This document shows positions 32,804 through 40,211 of a stretch of DNA of 44,359 nt, piece by piece. Numbering within the stretch: the first letter of the stretch is position 1; the number at the start of each line of letters is the position of its first letter. This stretch comes from Pseudarthrobacter sp. C4D7 (GTDB lineage: Bacteria; Actinomycetota; Actinomycetes; Actinomycetales; Micrococcaceae). A program made the position numbers and the translations under genes. The DNA lies in NCBI RefSeq assembly GCF_013359725.1, contig NZ_JABFMW010000031.1, positions 1-44,359 of the forward strand, given 5' to 3'. Below the pieces are notes generated by a model. That model saw only the letters and a list, made by a program, of their open reading frames with translations, had not been told where the DNA came from and did no database searches.

Positions 32804-32870
32804 TTGACATTGAATGTGGGCTGGCGCACGATTTGTTGCACAAAGCGAACGTTGTTGATCATCACGGAAC
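32804..32870 (+). promoter_or_regulatory. MFS-gene promoter with tandem GTTGC boxes (site B)
   Basis: -35 TTGACA (32804-32809), 17 bp, -10 CACGAT (32827-32832). GTTGC at 32835 begins box 1 (GTTGC-ACAAA-GCGAAC) and GTTGA at 32854 begins box 2 (GTTGA-TCATC-ACGGAAC); the 14-base gap equals that of site A. Sites A and B are similar along the whole element, including TTGAC-TTGAA-GTG after the -35. The following untranslated leader to 33061 is about 190 nt and contains a GGCCGGC-ATCAA-GCCGGCC hairpin (32937-32955). I saw no gene in it. Confidence 0.72.
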
Positions 32871-33061
32871 GAACTTCGCCCAGATTCGCGGTGCGCGGGA
32901 ACCTGGGACGCCAAAAACATCCTTCGGGGCCATAGCGGCCGGCATCAAGCCGGCCGGCCCCACCCACCGGCCGCCAATGGCTGCGGCTGTCCGCGCGCCC
33001 ACCAATCGGCGCCTTGGCGCTGTCAGCGGTCAGCGCTGAAGCCAGAAGGGAACGAATCTCA

Positions 33062-34474
33062 ATGATCAATCCGACCAGGACGCGGGCCTCCGCCGGCACC
33101 TCCAGCTCAAGAGAGACCAGCTCCGCGTTCAAACGCCGCTTCATGGTGCGGCTTGTTGCTGTCTTCATCGGCGGGATGTTTCTCGACGGTTACATCCTCG
33201 GAATCATCGGCCCCGTCACCGGCCCCATGCGGTCAGACCTCCAGCTCGACGAACTGTCACTGGGCATGATCGCCGCCGGCCCACTGGCCGGCATTTTCGT
33301 CGGCTCCCCGCTGGCCGGCTGGGCCACTGACAAGTTCGGACGCAAACCCATGTTCCTCGTGGACATGGGTTTGTTCCTGGCCGCCTCAGCCGCACAGTTC
33401 TTCGTCACCTCCGGAGACGGAGCCGTGATCCAGCTCGCCATCATCCGGTTCCTCATGGGCGTCGCGATCGGCGGCGAATACTCCATCGGCGGGCCACTGC
33501 TGTCGGAGTTCTCCCCGCCCAAGCTCCGCGGCCGGCTGCTCGGGCTGACCCTGATCGCCTGGTACGTCGGATTCATGATGGCTTTCATCATTGGCACACT
33601 CCTGCACGACGCCGGCACCCCGTGGCGCCTGGTCATCGGCACCAGCACAATACTGGCTTTCATCCTGTTCATCGCCCGCCTGGGCCTGCCGGAATCCCCC
33701 AGCTGGCTCATCACCAAGGGACGAAATGAGGAAGCACTCGCGATCGCACGCCGGTACGTCGAATCGCCACAGATGCATGACAGCATCACCGAGGAGATCG
33801 ACCTGAGGATGATCCAGGAGGCCCAGGCGGCACGGAACAGGACCAAAATCAAGGGCGCCTCCTTCGGCATGCTGTTTTCGAAGGAGAACTGGCGCGCCAC
33901 TCTCTTCACCTCGGGCTTCTGGTTCTGCGCGGTCACTCCGTACTTCGCGATCGCCACCTTCGCCGACGACGTCCTCACCCAATTCGGCTTCGGCGGCGGC
34001 TGGGCCGGCGGGGTGGGACTGTCCGCACTTGCGGCCGCGGGCGTTGTCACCAGCGTGCTTCTGATTGACAGGCTGGGCCGCCGGATCCTCACCGTGCCCG
34101 GGCAGTGGCTCTGTGCAGGCATCCTGCTGGTCATCGGACTCTGGGCGGACGCGCCGGCGATCCTCATCCTCGCCCTGTTCCTCGCCTTCTCCTTCTTCAA
34201 CGCCGGCTACACCACAATGACCCAGGTCTATCCGGCCGAGGTCTTCCCGGGCCACCTGCGCGGCATCGGCATGGGCTTTGCCGCGGCCTTCAGCCGCATC
34301 GGAGCCGCACTGGGCACCTTCGCCCTGCCGTGGGCCATCAGCAACATCGGCATGGGCCCAAGCATGGTGGTGGCCGCCGCCGTCGCATTACTCGGCGCAA
34401 TCCTCTCGCAATGGCTCGCGCCGGAGACAAAGGGGCGCACCCTCGCCGAGATCTCTGCAAACTTTTCCCACTGA
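33062..34474 (+). CDS. MFS transporter (sugar-porter/aromatic-acid-symporter-like)
   Basis: A 470-residue, 12-segment permease. After a ~40-residue polar N-terminus it has FIGGMFLDGYILGIIGPV in segment 1, SPLAGWATDKFGRKPM in loop 2-3, GVAIGGEYSIGGPLLSEFSP with PPKLRGRLLG in segments 4-5, PESPSWLITKGRNEEAL at the end of the first half, DRLGRRI in loop 8-9 and PAEVFPGHLRGIGMG near segment 10. These are the marks of the sugar-porter / aromatic-acid branch. The substrate is unknown. Shared promoter architecture with the BCCT, gbcA and second dmg-like genes makes a methylated amine or related compound a reasonable guess. The ATG at 33062 begins MINPTRTRAS with AAGGGA upstream. Confidence 0.87.
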   Translation: MINPTRTRASAGTSSSRETSSAFKRRFMVRLVAVFIGGMFLDGYILGIIGPVTGPMRSDLQLDELSLGMIAAGPLAGIFVGSPLAGWATDKFGRKPMFLVDMGLFLAASAAQFFVTSGDGAVIQLAIIRFLMGVAIGGEYSIGGPLLSEFSPPKLRGRLLGLTLIAWYVGFMMAFIIGTLLHDAGTPWRLVIGTSTILAFILFIARLGLPESPSWLITKGRNEEALAIARRYVESPQMHDSITEEIDLRMIQEAQAARNRTKIKGASFGMLFSKENWRATLFTSGFWFCAVTPYFAIATFADDVLTQFGFGGGWAGGVGLSALAAAGVVTSVLLIDRLGRRILTVPGQWLCAGILLVIGLWADAPAILILALFLAFSFFNAGYTTMTQVYPAEVFPGHLRGIGMGFAAAFSRIGAALGTFALPWAISNIGMGPSMVVAAAVALLGAILSQWLAPETKGRTLAEISANFSH

Positions 34475-34522
34475 CTTCGCAGCTGCCCGGCCACCCGCCG
34501 GCCGGTCACCGTAACCACTACG

Positions 34523-34560
34523 AAAGAGGCCTTCGCCGCACCAGCGGCGGGGGCCTCTTT
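34523..34560 (+). terminator. Terminator after the MFS gene
   Basis: A 17-bp stem (34523-34539 and 34544-34560, loop ACCA) has two internal G-U pairs and ends in CCTCTTT. It lies 48 bases after the stop. Confidence 0.85.
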
Positions 34561-34610
34561 GCCGCCTTTTGACGCGGCGCCGCCGGCCTCCGCAACAAAG
34601 CGGGAAAGCC

Positions 34611-34674
34611 TTGACATCCCCTGTGAGCTAGGACACTCTGTTGCATATAGTGATGTGTGTTGCTCATAGCGAAG
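34611..34674 (+). promoter_or_regulatory. Promoter of the second dmg-like gene with tandem GTTGC boxes (site C)
   Basis: -35 TTGACA (34611-34616), 17 bp, -10 CACTCT (34634-34639), then directly GTTGC at 34640 (box 1, GTTGC-ATATA-GTGATG) and GTTGC at 34659 (box 2, GTTGC-TCATA-GCGAAG), again separated by 14 bases. Box 1 is nearly identical to box 1 of the gbcA promoter (site D). Confidence 0.72.
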
Positions 34675-34729
34675 CCAATGTCATCACCCGGTCAGGCGGA
34701 GTCCAGCACCAACCAGGAGAACCAAAATC

Positions 34730-37237
34730 ATGAGCGCATCACCCCGCGTCGTCATCATCGGAGCCGGCATCGTCGGCACCAACCTCGCCGACGAGCTGGC
34801 AAGCCGCGGCTGGAACAACATCACCGTCGTCGAGCAGGGCCCGCTGGAGCTTGCCGGCGGCTCCACGTCGCACGCACCGGGCCTGGTGTTCCAAAACAAC
34901 CCGTCCAGGACCATGACGGAATTCGCCACGTACACCGTGAACAAGCTCCTCGCCCTGGGCAAGGACGGCCAGTCCTGCTTCAACCAGGTGGGCGGCCTGG
35001 AGCTGGCAACCACCCCCGGGCGCCTGGCCGATTTGAAGCGCAAGATGGGCGTCATGACCTCCTGGGGTGTCGAAAGCAGGATCGTCGACGCCGACGAATG
35101 CGAAAAGATCTACCCACTGCTGAACACCGGCAAGCTCACCGGCGGCCGCGAGGTCCTGGGCGGCCTGCTCATCCCCACGGACGGACTCGCGCTGGCGGCC
35201 CGGGCCGTGCAGCTGCTGATCGAGCGCACGCGCGAACGCGGGGTCACCTACCGCGGTTCCACCACCGTCACCGGCATCGCCCGGGACGGCGGCAAGGTCA
35301 CCGGCGTCGAAACCTCCGCCGGCGTGATCCCTGCCGACATCGTGGTGTCCTGCGCAGGGTTCTGGGGCCGTGAACTCGGCCGGATGGTGGGCCTGGAAGT
35401 GCCCCTGCTGCCGCTGGCCCACCAGTACGCCATCACCACGCCCCTTGCCGAACTGGAGAACGTCAACGAGCTCCCCAACGGCGCCGGCAAGCCCATCCTG
35501 CGCTACCAGGACAAGGACCTGTACTACCGCGAGTGGGGCGACCGCATCGGCATCGGCAGCTACGCCCACCGCCCGATGCCCGTGGACATGTCCGCTTTGC
35601 CGAAGGTCGCTGCCGAGGACATGTCCGACCACCGGATGCCTTCGCGCCTGGACTTCACCCTCGAAGACTTCGTGCCCGCCTGGGAAGACAGCCAGGACCT
35701 GCTGCCGGCACTGCGGAACACCGAGATCCAGGACGGCTTCAACGGCATCTTCTCCTTCACCCCCGACGGCGGCCCCCTCATGGGCGAGGCACCGGACCTC
35801 GAAGGCTTCTTCGTGGCCGAGGCCGTCTGGGTCACGCACTCGGCAGGCGTGGCCAAGGCCATGGCTGAGCTGATCATTGACGGCCAACCGCAGACAGACC
35901 TGCACGGCTGCGAGCTGACCCGTTTCGAAAAGGTGCAGACCTCCGACGCCTACGTCAGCGAGACCTCACAGCAGAACTTCGTGGAGATCTACGATGTTCT
36001 GCACCCGCTGCAGCCACGCGAATCGCCGCGGGACCTGCGCGTCAGCCCGTTCAACGTGCGCCAGAAGGAACTCGGTGCCTTCTTCCTCGAGTCCGCCGCC
36101 TGGGAGCGCCCGCACTGGTTCGAAGCCAACCGGGGACTCCTGGCCGAACTGCCGGAAGAATGGCGCGCCCCGGAGCGCGAGGAGTGGGCAAACATGTTCC
36201 ACTCCCCTATCTCCGCCGCCGAAGCGTGGAAGACGCGCACCGCCGTCGGACTTTTCGACATGACGCCGCTGAAGCGGCTCTCCGTCACCGGCCCGGGCGC
36301 GCAGGCACTGCTGCACCGGCTCAGCACGGGCAACATCGCCAAGAAGCCCGGTGCCGTGACGTACTGCCTGCTGCTGGCGGACGACGGCGGCATCCGCAGC
36401 GACGTGACGGTGGCCAGGCTCGCGGAGGAAGAGTTCCAGCTGGGCGTGAACAGCAATGTTGACTTCGACTACCTCCGGGTGGAGGCGCGCCGGCAGTCGG
36501 CGGCCGATCCCTCCCAGTGGGCGCACGTCACCGACATCACCGGCAGCACCTGCTGCATCGGCCTGTGGGGCCCGCTGGCCCGCGAGGTCATCGGCAAGGT
36601 CAGCGACGACGACCTGACCAACGACGGCCTCAAGTACTTCCGGACCAAGCAGATCTCGGTGGGCGGCATCCCTGTCACGGCGATGCGGCTCTCCTACGTC
36701 GGCGAACTCGGCTGGGAGCTCTACACCACCGCCGAGTACGGGCTGAAGCTGTGGGACCTGCTGTTCGAGGCCGGCCGCGAGCACGGCATCATCGCTGCCG
36801 GACGGGGCGCCTTCAACAGCATGCGGCTGGAGAAGGGCTACCGGCTGTGGGGCACGGACATGACCACCGAGCACCACCCGTACCAGGCGGGCCTGGGCTT
36901 CTCCGTGGCCAAGGACAAGACCGGATTCGTCGGCGCAGAGGCACTGGCAGGACTCAAGGAACAGCCGGCTGCCAAGACGCTGCGCTGCCTGACGGTCGAC
37001 GACGGCACGTCAGTGGTGCTGGGCAAGGAACCGGTGTTCGTGGCCGGCGAGGCCGTTGGATACGTCACCAGCGCGGCCTATGGCTACACCGTCCGCAAGC
37101 CCATCGCCTACGCCTGGCTGCCCTGCGCCGTGGAGATCGGCGACGCTGTGGAGATCGAGTACTTTGGGCGCCGCGTGGCCGCCACCGTCTCCGCCGAGCC
37201 GCTGGTGGACCCGGGCATGGAACGCCTCCGCGGCTGA
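34730..37237 (+). CDS. Dimethylglycine/sarcosine oxidase-type flavoprotein with folate domain (paralogue of dmg)
   Basis: An 835-residue protein with the same FAD plus GcvT-like architecture as the enzyme at 28587 and obvious similarity throughout. It keeps VVIIGAGIVGTNLADEL, GSTSHAPGL with the presumed flavinylated His, PLLPLAHQY, DLYYREWGDR and the folate-domain segments TAVGLFDMTPLKRLSVTGPG and GELGWELY. A 4-6 residue insertion (GKLTGGREVLGG) accounts for the extra length. It has its own promoter of the shared GTTGC-box type and no cotranscribed folate genes. Dimethylglycine or sarcosine are the likely substrates; which paralogue prefers which cannot be told. AGGAGA precedes the ATG. Confidence 0.88.
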   Translation: MSASPRVVIIGAGIVGTNLADELASRGWNNITVVEQGPLELAGGSTSHAPGLVFQNNPSRTMTEFATYTVNKLLALGKDGQSCFNQVGGLELATTPGRLADLKRKMGVMTSWGVESRIVDADECEKIYPLLNTGKLTGGREVLGGLLIPTDGLALAARAVQLLIERTRERGVTYRGSTTVTGIARDGGKVTGVETSAGVIPADIVVSCAGFWGRELGRMVGLEVPLLPLAHQYAITTPLAELENVNELPNGAGKPILRYQDKDLYYREWGDRIGIGSYAHRPMPVDMSALPKVAAEDMSDHRMPSRLDFTLEDFVPAWEDSQDLLPALRNTEIQDGFNGIFSFTPDGGPLMGEAPDLEGFFVAEAVWVTHSAGVAKAMAELIIDGQPQTDLHGCELTRFEKVQTSDAYVSETSQQNFVEIYDVLHPLQPRESPRDLRVSPFNVRQKELGAFFLESAAWERPHWFEANRGLLAELPEEWRAPEREEWANMFHSPISAAEAWKTRTAVGLFDMTPLKRLSVTGPGAQALLHRLSTGNIAKKPGAVTYCLLLADDGGIRSDVTVARLAEEEFQLGVNSNVDFDYLRVEARRQSAADPSQWAHVTDITGSTCCIGLWGPLAREVIGKVSDDDLTNDGLKYFRTKQISVGGIPVTAMRLSYVGELGWELYTTAEYGLKLWDLLFEAGREHGIIAAGRGAFNSMRLEKGYRLWGTDMTTEHHPYQAGLGFSVAKDKTGFVGAEALAGLKEQPAAKTLRCLTVDDGTSVVLGKEPVFVAGEAVGYVTSAAYGYTVRKPIAYAWLPCAVEIGDAVEIEYFGRRVAATVSAEPLVDPGMERLRG

Positions 37238-37255
37238 CCCTGCCCCCACCACGCC

Positions 37256-37300
37256 AGGTGGTTGGGCCTGCTTGAGACCAGCAGGCCCAACCACCTTTTT
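37256..37300 (+). terminator. Strong terminator after the second dmg-like gene
   Basis: A perfect 17-bp stem (37256-37272 and 37280-37296, loop TGAGACC) runs into TTTTT. It is a textbook intrinsic terminator 18 bases after the stop. Confidence 0.93.
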
Positions 37301-37310
37301 GTTGCCCACT

Positions 37311-37366
37311 GAGCGGGCAGTGCCGAGCGGGCACAGCGGAGCGGGCACAGCGGAGCGCGCACTGCG
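37311..37366. repeat. Four tandem 14-bp repeats between two terminators
   Basis: Four head-to-tail units: GAGCGGGCAGTGCC, GAGCGGGCACAGCG, GAGCGGGCACAGCG and GAGCGCGCACTGCG. The two central copies are identical. The array lies exactly between the terminators of two convergent transcripts. No protein reading is credible. A variable-number repeat from replication slippage is likely. Confidence 0.8.
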
Positions 37367-37372
37367 GAAACG

Positions 37373-37414
37373 AAAAAGGAACCAGTCCCAAGGTTGATCC
37401 TTGGGACTGGTTCC
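37373..37414 (-). terminator. Terminator for the fdhA gene
   Basis: A perfect 16-bp stem (37378-37393 and 37399-37414, loop TTGAT) is followed on the minus strand by a run of five T (AAAAA at 37373-37377). It lies 40 bases beyond the fdhA stop. Confidence 0.92.
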
Positions 37415-37453
37415 ATGCGCTTCAGAAACCGGTCTCCAACCGGGCTCTGGATA

Positions 37454-38668
37454 TCAGTTGAGGAGGTAGCCGTTCGGGTCCAGGACATACTTCGTGGCCG
37501 CTCCGGCGTCGAACTCCGCGTACCCGCGCGGGGCGTCGTCGAGGGGAATGGCCGTAGCGTTGACCGCCTTGGCGATCTGGATCCTGTCGTGCAGAATCGC
37601 CATCATCAGCTGACGGTTGTACTTCATCACCGGGCACTGGCCCGTGGTGAAGGACAGGGACTTGGCCCAACCGGTTCCCAGTGACAGGGAGAGGCTTCCC
37701 TTCCGGGCGGCCTCGTCCGCAGCACCCGGGTCCCCCGTGACGTAGAGGCCGGGTATGCCCACGGCGCCGCCTGCGGTAGTGAGGTCCATGAGCGAGTTAA
37801 GCACTGTGGCCGGCGCTTCCTGGGCACCGTGGCCGTGCCCGCGGGCCTCGAACCCGACCGCGTCGATGCCGGAGTCAACTTCCCGGACGCCCAGGATCTG
37901 CTCGATCTGGTCGGCGGGGTCGCCGTTGGCCACATTGACGGTTTCACAGCCGAAGGACCGGGCCCGGGCCAGGCGGTCTTCGTTGAGGTCGCCCACGATC
38001 ACCACGGCCGCTCCCAGGAGCTGGGCGCTGGCGGCTGCGGCAAGACCCACAGGGCCTGCACCGGCTACATAGACGGTGGAACCGACGCCGACGCCTGCCG
38101 TGACAGCGCCGTGGAAGCCGGTGGGGAGGATGTCGGAGAGCATGGTCAGATCCATGATCTTCTCCAGGGCCTGGTCCCGGTCCGGGAACCGCAGCAGGTT
38201 CCAGTCGGCGTAGGGAACCAGGACGTACTCGGCCTGCCCGCCCACCCAGCCGCCCATGTCGACGTAGCCGTAGGCGCTGCCGGGGCGGTCCGGGTTCACG
38301 TTGAGACAGATTCCGGTCTTGCGTTCCTTGCAGTTCCGGCAGCGCCCGCAGGAGATGTTGAAGGGGACCGAGACGATGTCCCCGACCTTGATGAACTCGA
38401 CGTCGGGCCCGGTTTCGATGACTTCGCCGGTGATCTCGTGCCCCAGGACCAGGCCGGCGGGGGCGGTGGTCCGGCCGCGGACCATGTGCTGGTCGGACCC
38501 GCAGATGTTGGTGCTCACGGTGCGCAGGATGACCCCGTGCGGTACCTTCCGGCCCACGTTGGCGGGATTGACGCCGGGGCCGGCCTTCAGCTCAAACGAC
38601 GGATATGGGGTGTCGATGACCTCGACGACTCCGGGCTCCTTGTACGCAACTGCTTTGTTACCTGACAT
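37454..38668 (-). CDS. fdhA: Glutathione-independent formaldehyde dehydrogenase
   Basis: A 404-residue zinc-dependent, NAD-linked medium-chain dehydrogenase of the P. putida FdhA type; it oxidises formaldehyde to formate without glutathione. Catalytic zinc ligands are in STNICGSDQHMV and LGHEITGEV. The structural zinc site is CGRCRNCKERKTGIC. The cofactor fold is VYVAGAGPVGLAAAASAQLL, and GFEARGHGH is a further FdhA-specific stretch. The ATG at 38668 with AGGAG eight bases upstream is better than 38692. It lies downstream of gbcA-gbcB on the same strand and would dispose of the formaldehyde made by the Rieske demethylation. Confidence 0.94.
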   Translation of the reverse strand: MSGNKAVAYKEPGVVEVIDTPYPSFELKAGPGVNPANVGRKVPHGVILRTVSTNICGSDQHMVRGRTTAPAGLVLGHEITGEVIETGPDVEFIKVGDIVSVPFNISCGRCRNCKERKTGICLNVNPDRPGSAYGYVDMGGWVGGQAEYVLVPYADWNLLRFPDRDQALEKIMDLTMLSDILPTGFHGAVTAGVGVGSTVYVAGAGPVGLAAAASAQLLGAAVVIVGDLNEDRLARARSFGCETVNVANGDPADQIEQILGVREVDSGIDAVGFEARGHGHGAQEAPATVLNSLMDLTTAGGAVGIPGLYVTGDPGAADEAARKGSLSLSLGTGWAKSLSFTTGQCPVMKYNRQLMMAILHDRIQIAKAVNATAIPLDDAPRGYAEFDAGAATKYVLDPNGYLLN

Positions 38669-38700
38669 GGGCTTGGCTCCTATGGTTGGCATTCGGTTGC

Positions 38701-38738
38701 CACGGAAGGCCTGACGCTGGTGCCTCAGGCCTTCCGTG
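38701..38738 (-). other. Intercistronic hairpin between gbcB and fdhA
   Basis: A perfect 14-bp stem (38701-38714 and 38725-38738, 10-base loop), with a second small stem TTTTCAC-TTGCG-GTGAAAA at 38748-38766. Neither has a good T-run on the minus strand for the larger hairpin. It may be a partial terminator or an RNA-processing/stability element that sets fdhA level relative to gbcAB. Confidence 0.5.
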
Positions 38739-38801
38739 TGGTCTTGCTTTTCACTTGCGGTGAAAACATTGGGGGTGCGCCGGCTCGCGCCGTTCCAGGG
38801 G

Positions 38802-40211
38802 CTAGGCGTCGATCACCATGTCGGTGCGCGCGGTGGAGCAGCAGGGCAGGAACTTGCCGGCGTCGATTTCCCGTTTGCGGATTCCGCCCTGGTGGTTCAT
38901 GTCGACCTCTCCGGACAGCTTGACCACCTTGCAGGAGCCGCACATGCCTTCCTTGCAGTTCGCGCCGATCCGAACACCGGCCCGCTGGGCGACCTCCAGG
39001 ATGTGCTCCTCAGGGTCGATCCGTACGTTGATCCCGGTGCGCATGAAGGACAGGGTGAGGCTGCCGGTTCCCACGGTGTCGAAGCTCGCGGCGTCCGGGG
39101 ACTGCGTCTCCGGCGCCTCGGCCGGCGCGCCGGAGGCGGCAGCGGCTTCCGGGCCGGCGGCTTCCAGCGCGAGTCCCGTTGCCTGCAGGGTGCCATCCTG
39201 GTCGTAGCCGGGCTCGTACATCCCGAATGCCGCAGGCTGGCTTTCAAAGTAGTCCTCTGCGGACTCGGCGATTTCCTCGGCGATCTCTTCGGCGATGTCT
39301 GCGGCCAGGGCGAGTTCGGCCTGGTATTCAAGGAGGGTCTGCCGGTCGCCGGAGAAGAATTCCATATAGATGGAGGTGTCGTCGACGCCCACGTTCCTGA
39401 GCAGCTCGGTGGCGGTGTTCAGGTACCCCTCGGGTCCGCACGCGTATACCTGGCGGCCGTTGGCGTCCGGCGCCACCTCATCGATCATGGCCGCCGTCAG
39501 CCGCCCGGTGAACCCCTCCCAGTTTTCGGGCCTGCCACGGTCACCCAGGGCATAGAAGACCTTGACCCGCGAGTCCACGGAAGCGATGTAGGCCAGCTCT
39601 TGGTGGAAGGCAAAACCGCCGGCTTCCGCACCGTGATAGAGCACCACCACGTCGGCGGTTCCGGGCAGGGAGTGGATGGTCCGCACCATCGACATGATGG
39701 GAGTGATGCCGGCGCCGGCGGCCAGGAAAAGGTACCGGGCGCGCCTGTCGGCATCGGGCAGGTGGAAGGCCCCCACGGGTCCCAGCATGTCCAGGACGGT
39801 GCCGGGCCGGACGTTCTGGTGCACCCAGGGGGAAACCAGCCCGCCGGCGTCGCGCTTGACGGTGACGCTGAAGGTCCACGGTTCGGTGGGCGAACTGGAC
39901 AGCGAGTAACTGCGGTCCACGGGGTCCTGGTCCCCGCCGTTTACGGGGAAGGCGATGTTCACGTACTGGCCCGGGCGGAACGCCAGCGGGGCACCGTCGC
40001 AGCGGCGGAACACAAACGTCATCATGCCGCCCACTTCGGGAACGGTCTCCACGCATTCGGCCATGAACTCCTGCGGATGCCAGGGGCCCAGGGCCTTGGC
40101 TGCGCTGGCCGGCCCTTCGATGCTGCCCATCACCCGGTTCCACGGCATTTCGAGGCCGCGGATCCGCTGTGGTGGTTGCTGGACCGGCGTGTCGGTGAGG
40201 ACCTCAATCAT
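38802..40211 (-). CDS. gbcB: Ferredoxin-reductase component of the glycine betaine monooxygenase (GbcB-like)
   Basis: A 469-residue electron-transfer protein. Order: N-terminal extension (~1-45); FAD domain with GQYVNIAFP and DRSYSLSSSP; NAD(P)H domain with LFLAAGAGITPIMSMV and YACGPEGYL (to ~280); a Glu- and Ala/Pro-rich linker of ~90 residues (~300-390, with AADIAEEIAEEIAESAED); and a C-terminal plant-type [2Fe-2S] ferredoxin with CKEGMCGSCKV plus the last Cys in LPCCS. Electrons flow from NAD(P)H through FAD and 2Fe-2S to the Rieske oxygenase. It overlaps gbcA by four bases (ATGA). The linker is longer than in typical single-chain reductases of this class. Confidence 0.9.
   Translation of the reverse strand: MIEVLTDTPVQQPPQRIRGLEMPWNRVMGSIEGPASAAKALGPWHPQEFMAECVETVPEVGGMMTFVFRRCDGAPLAFRPGQYVNIAFPVNGGDQDPVDRSYSLSSSPTEPWTFSVTVKRDAGGLVSPWVHQNVRPGTVLDMLGPVGAFHLPDADRRARYLFLAAGAGITPIMSMVRTIHSLPGTADVVVLYHGAEAGGFAFHQELAYIASVDSRVKVFYALGDRGRPENWEGFTGRLTAAMIDEVAPDANGRQVYACGPEGYLNTATELLRNVGVDDTSIYMEFFSGDRQTLLEYQAELALAADIAEEIAEEIAESAEDYFESQPAAFGMYEPGYDQDGTLQATGLALEAAGPEAAAASGAPAEAPETQSPDAASFDTVGTGSLTLSFMRTGINVRIDPEEHILEVAQRAGVRIGANCKEGMCGSCKVVKLSGEVDMNHQGGIRKREIDAGKFLPCCSTARTDMVIDA

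Noticed and set aside
37311..37366. CRISPR array
   Set aside because: The 14-bp units are directly adjacent with no spacers.
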